A stretch of DNA of 37,111 nt from an uncultured Clostridia bacterium (GTDB lineage Bacteria; Bacillota; Clostridia; Christensenellales; Borkfalkiaceae). Both the position numbers and the translations under genes were made by a program. The notes below the pieces were generated by a model. The model worked only from the letters and a program-made list of their open reading frames with translations. It was not told where the DNA came from and ran no database searches. Shown here piece by piece: positions 34,478-37,111 of the stretch. Numbering within the stretch: position 1 is the first letter of the stretch; every line of letters begins with the position of its first letter. The stretch covers positions 1-37,111 of the forward strand of contig CALVTL010000017.1 in assembly GCA_944362555.1 (NCBI GenBank). Direction: 5' to 3'.

Positions 34478-34508
34478 AAGAGCTCCCTTTCGGGGGCTCT
34501 TTTATTAT
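34476..34508. terminator. bidirectional terminator between the recombinase and a small gene
   Basis: AAAAGAGC (34476-34483) pairs with GCTCTTTT (34496-34503), with CCC/GGG extending the stem inside and TTATTATT after it on the plus strand. A-run and T-run flanks let it work both ways. It serves the recombinase (stop at 34475-34477) and the converging small minus-strand gene. Confidence 0.85.
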
Positions 34509-34509
34509 T

Positions 34510-34715
34510 CTATAGCGGATATTTCTTTTCAATATCGAAATCCAGCCCAATTTTTCTGCTCCTTTCCATGCCCGGATGATCTCCAAGCACTCCGTGTATG
34601 CCGTTTGTTCTCCGTATTGAAAACTATTTTCACCTGCCCCTTTTGAATCCTTTAACTCTTCCAAATATAACAGCAAAAGCTCTGCGAGGTAAACAAAAAT
34701 TTCTTCCGCTTCCAT
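34510..34715 (-). pseudogene. small mobile-element-type protein, frameshifted near its end
   Basis: The frame starts MEAEEIFVYLAELLLLYLEE and has GENSFQYGEQTAYTECLEII. It resembles small proteins of about 65-70 residues in Clostridia mobile elements, from memory, which end in a pattern like LDFDIEKRYPL. Here the matching ending LDFDIEKKYPL with a TAG at 34510-34512 lies in another frame. One base appears lost at about 34543-34548 (CCAGCCCAA on the plus strand). As read, the frame runs on through the terminator into the antisense of the recombinase to 34386. Function is unknown. It begins one base after the stop codon of the gene at 34717-35085. A sequencing error would explain the shift equally well. 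Confidence 0.65.
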
Positions 34716-34716
34716 C

Positions 34717-35085
34717 TCATGCGATCTCCCTGTTCATGATCTCTTCATAATCCAAATATCCGCGGCAAATGCAGCACTCATATATCTTGTCAATGAGCTT
34801 GCTCTTGCGGTCATAATAAGCATTCTTCCGCCAATGCACATCCTGCATGATCGCCGTATCCGTCCGCCCTTTCCGCAATCCGTTGATCATACGAAGGACA
34901 TCCGAATCCCGTTCCCTTCCGCGGATATCCTCGAAGATCTCGCATATCGCCTTGTCCTCTTCTGTTATTTTGATTTGGAGGTTCCGCTTACTGACCTGAA
35001 ATTCCGCCGCTTCCTTTCCTTCTTTAATTGCTTTTATGACGAACGGATACCTTTTTACGATCTCCTCTACCCTCTCTTTCGTCAT
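34717..35085 (-). CDS. small phage-type regulator, possibly ArpU/RinA-like
   Basis: The 122-residue protein has no signal peptide or membrane segment. The middle to C-terminal part, MINGLRKGRTDTAIMQDVHW followed by YDRKSKLIDKIYECCI, has the layout of a helix-turn-helix as in phage ArpU or RinA-type late regulators: a short helix, a turn, then YYxxKxxxIDxIYE. The N-terminus (VEEIVKRYPFVIKAIKEGKE) is charged and helical. The assignment is by pattern and tentative. It is followed one base later by a second small gene, so the two form a pair. Both fit the remains of a prophage or integrative element next to the recombinase. Confidence 0.6.
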   Translation of the reverse strand: MTKERVEEIVKRYPFVIKAIKEGKEAAEFQVSKRNLQIKITEEDKAICEIFEDIRGRERDSDVLRMINGLRKGRTDTAIMQDVHWRKNAYYDRKSKLIDKIYECCICRGYLDYEEIMNREIA

Positions 35086-35121
35086 GATAACATCTCATCC
35101 GCTTTCGTTTGACATTATCAT

Positions 35122-35150
35122 AACATATTATCTTTCACATTTTTTCCCAA
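35122..35150 (-). promoter_or_regulatory. possible promoter of the small-gene pair
   Basis: On the minus strand TTGGGA (35145-35150), a 17-base spacer, then TATGTT (35122-35127). A second -10-like TATGAT overlaps just downstream. The hexamers match consensus only partly. The ATG is about 37 bases downstream. Confidence 0.4.
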
Positions 35151-35208
35151 CTTTTTGCGGTTTTACCATTTTTTAACAGAGAGTTTTAAGAGTGCGCCCT
35201 GTGATCCT

Positions 35209-35237
35209 AAAAAAGCCCGGCGTCGTAAAACGCCGGG
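35209..35237 (-). terminator. Rho-independent terminator of the second ATPase gene
   Basis: CCCGGCG (35216-35222) pairs with CGCCGGG (35231-35237) around 8 bases. On the minus strand the stem is followed by CTTTTTT. It lies 52 bases after the stop codon of the ATPase gene at 35289-36638. Confidence 0.88.
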
Positions 35238-35288
35238 TCAATTTGTATCTGTTGTCATAGAACGGTTTCAGATCGCTGCACACATCCT

Positions 35289-36638
35289 TCAAAACGCGAA
35301 CTTGGACAGCGGAAGGACGGCATCCCCCGGAACTTCTTCGTTCAGAAACATTGCCATGTAGATCGGATAATACACAATATTTCCGTCCACGGAGACGTTT
35401 GCGGAAGAAAAAACGAATGCCTCCGGAATGCCGTATTCAGCCACCCCAATTACGTTGTCGAGTGCAGAATGGCGCGTATAATCTTTTCCGCTCTTCACTT
35501 CGATGGGAAGAACTTTCCCGTCATGTTCGACCACGAAATCCAACTCGCCGAATTTTTTGCCGATATAGTAATACGTTTCATATCCATGCGCAAACAGCTC
35601 CTGGGCAATAACATTTTCAAAAATGCCGCCTTTATTGATCCCCGCCTCTCCGTTTACGATCCGTAACTTTGTCGCTTTCCCGTACATGGTAGTGAGCAGT
35701 CCTACGTCCGATAAGAAAAGTTTGAACAGCGAAGCCTTTTCGTTGAGAGAAAGCGGCAGCATGGGCTCTGTCACATTATAGCTTGCGATGGCAACGCCGG
35801 CAGCGGTCAGCCATAAAAAGTCGTCCCTCATGCGATCGTAACGGGCGCCCTTCTCCACATCGGAAACATTGAACCGCTTATTCTTTTCATTGAGTTCGGC
35901 AGGGATCATGTCGTAGATACGGGTAAGGAACAGCCGCTTTTGTTCGGCCTCGTACTTTGTAAAATCCTGTTTATACTGCTCGATGATCGACCGATGCTCC
36001 ACGATGACGTCGTCAATATTATTTGTCCGCTGATACACGTCGACCGCGGCGGGCATTCCGCCAATGATCAGATACAGATTAAAAATCTGGTTGAAACGGT
36101 CATGGATCACCCGATCCACGGGCTGTCTGTTCATATAACACGACTTCAAGTCCGCCATGATCTTTTCATCCACATGGAACAGCTGCAGAAATTCCTCAAA
36201 ATCCAGCGGATACATGGTCAGCGATTGCAAATATCCGACAGGCGCCGACCTGATATTTTTGATCTCTACTCCGAGAAGGGAACCGCTCAGGATATAGCGG
36301 AAGCGCCCGTCCTCTACCAAAAATTTGATGGCGGTCACAATTTCGGGAAATTCCTGGATCTCATCAAAAAACAAAAAGGACTTGTACGGGATCAACGGCT
36401 TTTCGGAAAGAAGGGAAAGTTTCAGAATGAGATCGTCCACCGATGTGAACCCGCGCAAAATCTCCAATACGCCCTTATCCCGGATCAGATTGAACTCGGC
36501 ATAAGCCTCTCCGCGCTCTTCCAGCACGGAACGAATGATAAACGTCTTTCCGACCTGCCTCGCACCATAGAGAATGAGTGCCTTTTTACTGTTGTCAAAC
36601 CAATGCCCGATCTCTCGTTCGATCTTTCTCTTTAACAT
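35289..36638 (-). CDS. AAA ATPase with DUF4143-type C-terminal domain
   Basis: The 449-residue protein belongs to the same broad AAA_14/DUF4143 group as the one at 31490-32929, but is clearly a different subgroup. Walker A is LYGARQVGKTF, Walker B is LFFDEIQEFPE, and a sensor-like YILSGSLLG follows. YPLDFEEFLQLF is the typical next motif. The C-terminal part has YYIGKKFGELDFVVEHDGKV and LPIEVKSGKDYTRHSALDN, the D-ExK core of a PD-(D/E)xK-like fold. The start ATG is preceded by GGAGG. Its promoter and three evenly spaced repeats lie directly upstream. Biological role is unknown; toxin or regulatory functions have been proposed for some relatives, which I cannot confirm here. Confidence 0.9.
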   Translation of the reverse strand: MLKRKIEREIGHWFDNSKKALILYGARQVGKTFIIRSVLEERGEAYAEFNLIRDKGVLEILRGFTSVDDLILKLSLLSEKPLIPYKSFLFFDEIQEFPEIVTAIKFLVEDGRFRYILSGSLLGVEIKNIRSAPVGYLQSLTMYPLDFEEFLQLFHVDEKIMADLKSCYMNRQPVDRVIHDRFNQIFNLYLIIGGMPAAVDVYQRTNNIDDVIVEHRSIIEQYKQDFTKYEAEQKRLFLTRIYDMIPAELNEKNKRFNVSDVEKGARYDRMRDDFLWLTAAGVAIASYNVTEPMLPLSLNEKASLFKLFLSDVGLLTTMYGKATKLRIVNGEAGINKGGIFENVIAQELFAHGYETYYYIGKKFGELDFVVEHDGKVLPIEVKSGKDYTRHSALDNVIGVAEYGIPEAFVFSSANVSVDGNIVYYPIYMAMFLNEEVPGDAVLPLSKFAF

Positions 36639-36658
36639 TTCACTTCCTCCATATCTGC

Positions 36659-36687
36659 ATTATAACATAGATTTGACAAAAATACAA
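36659..36687 (-). promoter_or_regulatory. promoter of the second ATPase gene
   Basis: On the minus strand a perfect TATAAT (36659-36664) lies 17 bases downstream of TTGTAT (36682-36687). The leader to the ATG at 36638 is about 14 bases and includes the GGAGG. The first of three TGACAAAAAT repeats overlaps the -35 and spacer. Confidence 0.65.
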
Positions 36688-36751
36688 TATATTAACGCTA
36701 TATTTTTGACAAAAATCCATAACAATTATCGCCGCATTCTGACAAAAATCC
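36674..36751. repeat. three TGACAAAAAT iterons at exact 33-bp spacing
   Basis: TGACAAAAAT begins at 36674, 36707 and 36740, so the spacing is 33 bases twice. The second and third copies extend to TGACAAAAATCC. The spacing is close to three helical turns, so a protein could bind all three on one face. The first copy overlaps the ATPase promoter, which suggests operator sites. A minus-strand frame (36640-36855) reads the repeats as an 11-residue pattern with DFCQ, but the promoter lies inside it, so I prefer the DNA-site reading. Confidence 0.7.
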
Positions 36752-36864
36752 AAAAATATATCACTGACCTTATAAATTTTGATACTTGACAACTCATCCG
36801 GGACGAGGGTTTTTCCGATGAGAGTATTGATCGGCACCAACGTCCTTTGTTCCATATCGTCACC

Positions 36865-36928
36865 CGGCGGCTGCGGAATGGCAGCCGCCGAAAAATCGGA
36901 CCTTCCCGCGGGAAGGTCCGGCGTTTTT
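36865..36928. terminator. two adjacent hairpins, the second a bidirectional terminator
   Basis: CGGCGGCTGC (36865-36874) pairs with GCAGCCGCCG (36881-36890). CGGACCTTCCC (36897-36907) pairs with GGGAAGGTCCG (36910-36920), followed by GCG and TTTTT on the plus strand. On the minus strand the second stem is followed by ATTTTT. It probably ends the secreted protein gene at 36988-37110. The rest of 36752-36987 holds no credible gene. Confidence 0.8.
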
Positions 36929-36987
36929 GTGGGGGGTGAATCATACTATTCCGTGCAACTGTTGAGAGGGTGAATTGTTTCTAACGT

Positions 36988-37110
36988 TTATGCCCAAACG
37001 GGGGTGAGGGTGTATTGCGTTTCACTTTCGAGGGGGAACGTTGCGCCTGCGGGGAGCAGGAAGGTTTCCCCCGTGTTGTCATTTGTCACCTGCCAGCCTG
37101 CGAACGTGCC
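36988..37110 (-). CDS. C-terminal end of a secreted repeat protein (InlB/Listeria-Bacteroides repeat-like)
   Basis: Only the last 40 codons are in the window; the gene enters from the right edge. The sequence contains GTFAGWQVTNDNTGETF, then LLPAGATFPLESETQYTLTP and ends VWA with TAA at 36988-36990. The pattern of an FAGW turn, a later AGATF and a C-terminal LTPVWA is that of the beta-grasp InlB B-repeat or Listeria-Bacteroides repeat found in surface proteins. The full protein is probably secreted or anchored; nothing can be said of its N-terminal domains. Confidence 0.75.
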   Translation of the reverse strand, partial: GTFAGWQVTNDNTGETFLLPAGATFPLESETQYTLTPVWA

Positions 37111-37111
37111 G

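Noticed and set aside
36674-36751. CRISPR-like repeat spacing
   Set aside because: The repeats are only 10-12 bases, there are three of them, and no cas genes are present.
36640-36855. 71-codon minus-strand frame with an 11-residue DFCQ pattern ending one base before the ATPase start
   Set aside because: The only good promoter (TATAAT at 36659-36664) lies inside it, so it would not be transcribed from that promoter. The pattern is explained by the 33-bp DNA iterons. It remains possible if a start further upstream exists.
1-37111. tRNA, rRNA or riboswitch
   Set aside because: No cloverleaf, conserved rRNA stretch or known riboswitch core could be recognised on either strand by eye. A covariance-model search would be needed to exclude them fully.

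Overview
The window looks like a chromosomal segment of an uncultured gut Clostridia-type bacterium. The genes are GC-rich, the spacers AT-rich, and strong AGGAGG-type ribosome binding sites precede many genes. Lipoproteins use ordinary Gram-positive lipoboxes, and sugar uptake is by a CUT1 ABC transporter with no SusC/D pair. Cys/His-rich modules after the lipobox (beginning HTH or HQH, then Trp and CxxC-like pairs) are, from memory, common in Christensenellales-like genomes; the taxon is an inference.

Layout. (i) 1-1366: a serine recombinase remnant (5' truncated, one frameshift), an unidentified remnant and a terminator. (ii) 1367-12562: a minus-strand operon driven by a near-ideal sigma-A promoter at 12535-12562. 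In transcription order it encodes a cytoplasmic SGNH hydrolase, a PhnP-like metallo-hydrolase, a HAD phosphatase, a MATE transporter, a GH78 alpha-L-rhamnosidase, a GH3 glycosidase, an MgtC-like membrane protein and a cytoplasmic GH31 enzyme. Most junctions overlap by 1-4 bases or are separated by 0-2 bases. (iii) 12599-30009: a minus-strand locus headed by a LacI-type repressor. It encodes a GH31 lipoprotein, a 995-residue lipoprotein with three tandem modules, a large sugar-binding lipoprotein, two permeases, a GH43 lipoprotein with a discoidin-like domain, a 1035-residue CBM9-like lipoprotein with two tandem modules, and an SGNH lipoprotein. (iv) 30320-37111: an N-terminally truncated LysR regulator, two unrelated-context AAA ATPases with DUF4143-type C-termini, a full-length large serine recombinase, two small mobile-element-type genes (one frameshifted), and the tail of a secreted repeat protein.

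The two middle operons read as one two-tier glycan utilisation system. Lipid-anchored GH31, GH43 and SGNH enzymes and two large modular binding proteins would work at the cell surface, and the ABC transporter would import oligosaccharides. Signal-less GH31, GH3, GH78 and SGNH enzymes would finish them in the cytoplasm. GH31 and SGNH functions occur once outside and once inside. No transporter ATPase is encoded, so a shared MsmK-type ATPase elsewhere is expected. The enzyme set (GH31, GH43, GH78, GH3, putative esterases) suggests a decorated plant polysaccharide or glycoside with rhamnose and possibly arabinose or xylose, but the substrate cannot be fixed from sequence. Strong stem-loops bracket the transporter genes, and palindromes lie upstream of the repressor gene.
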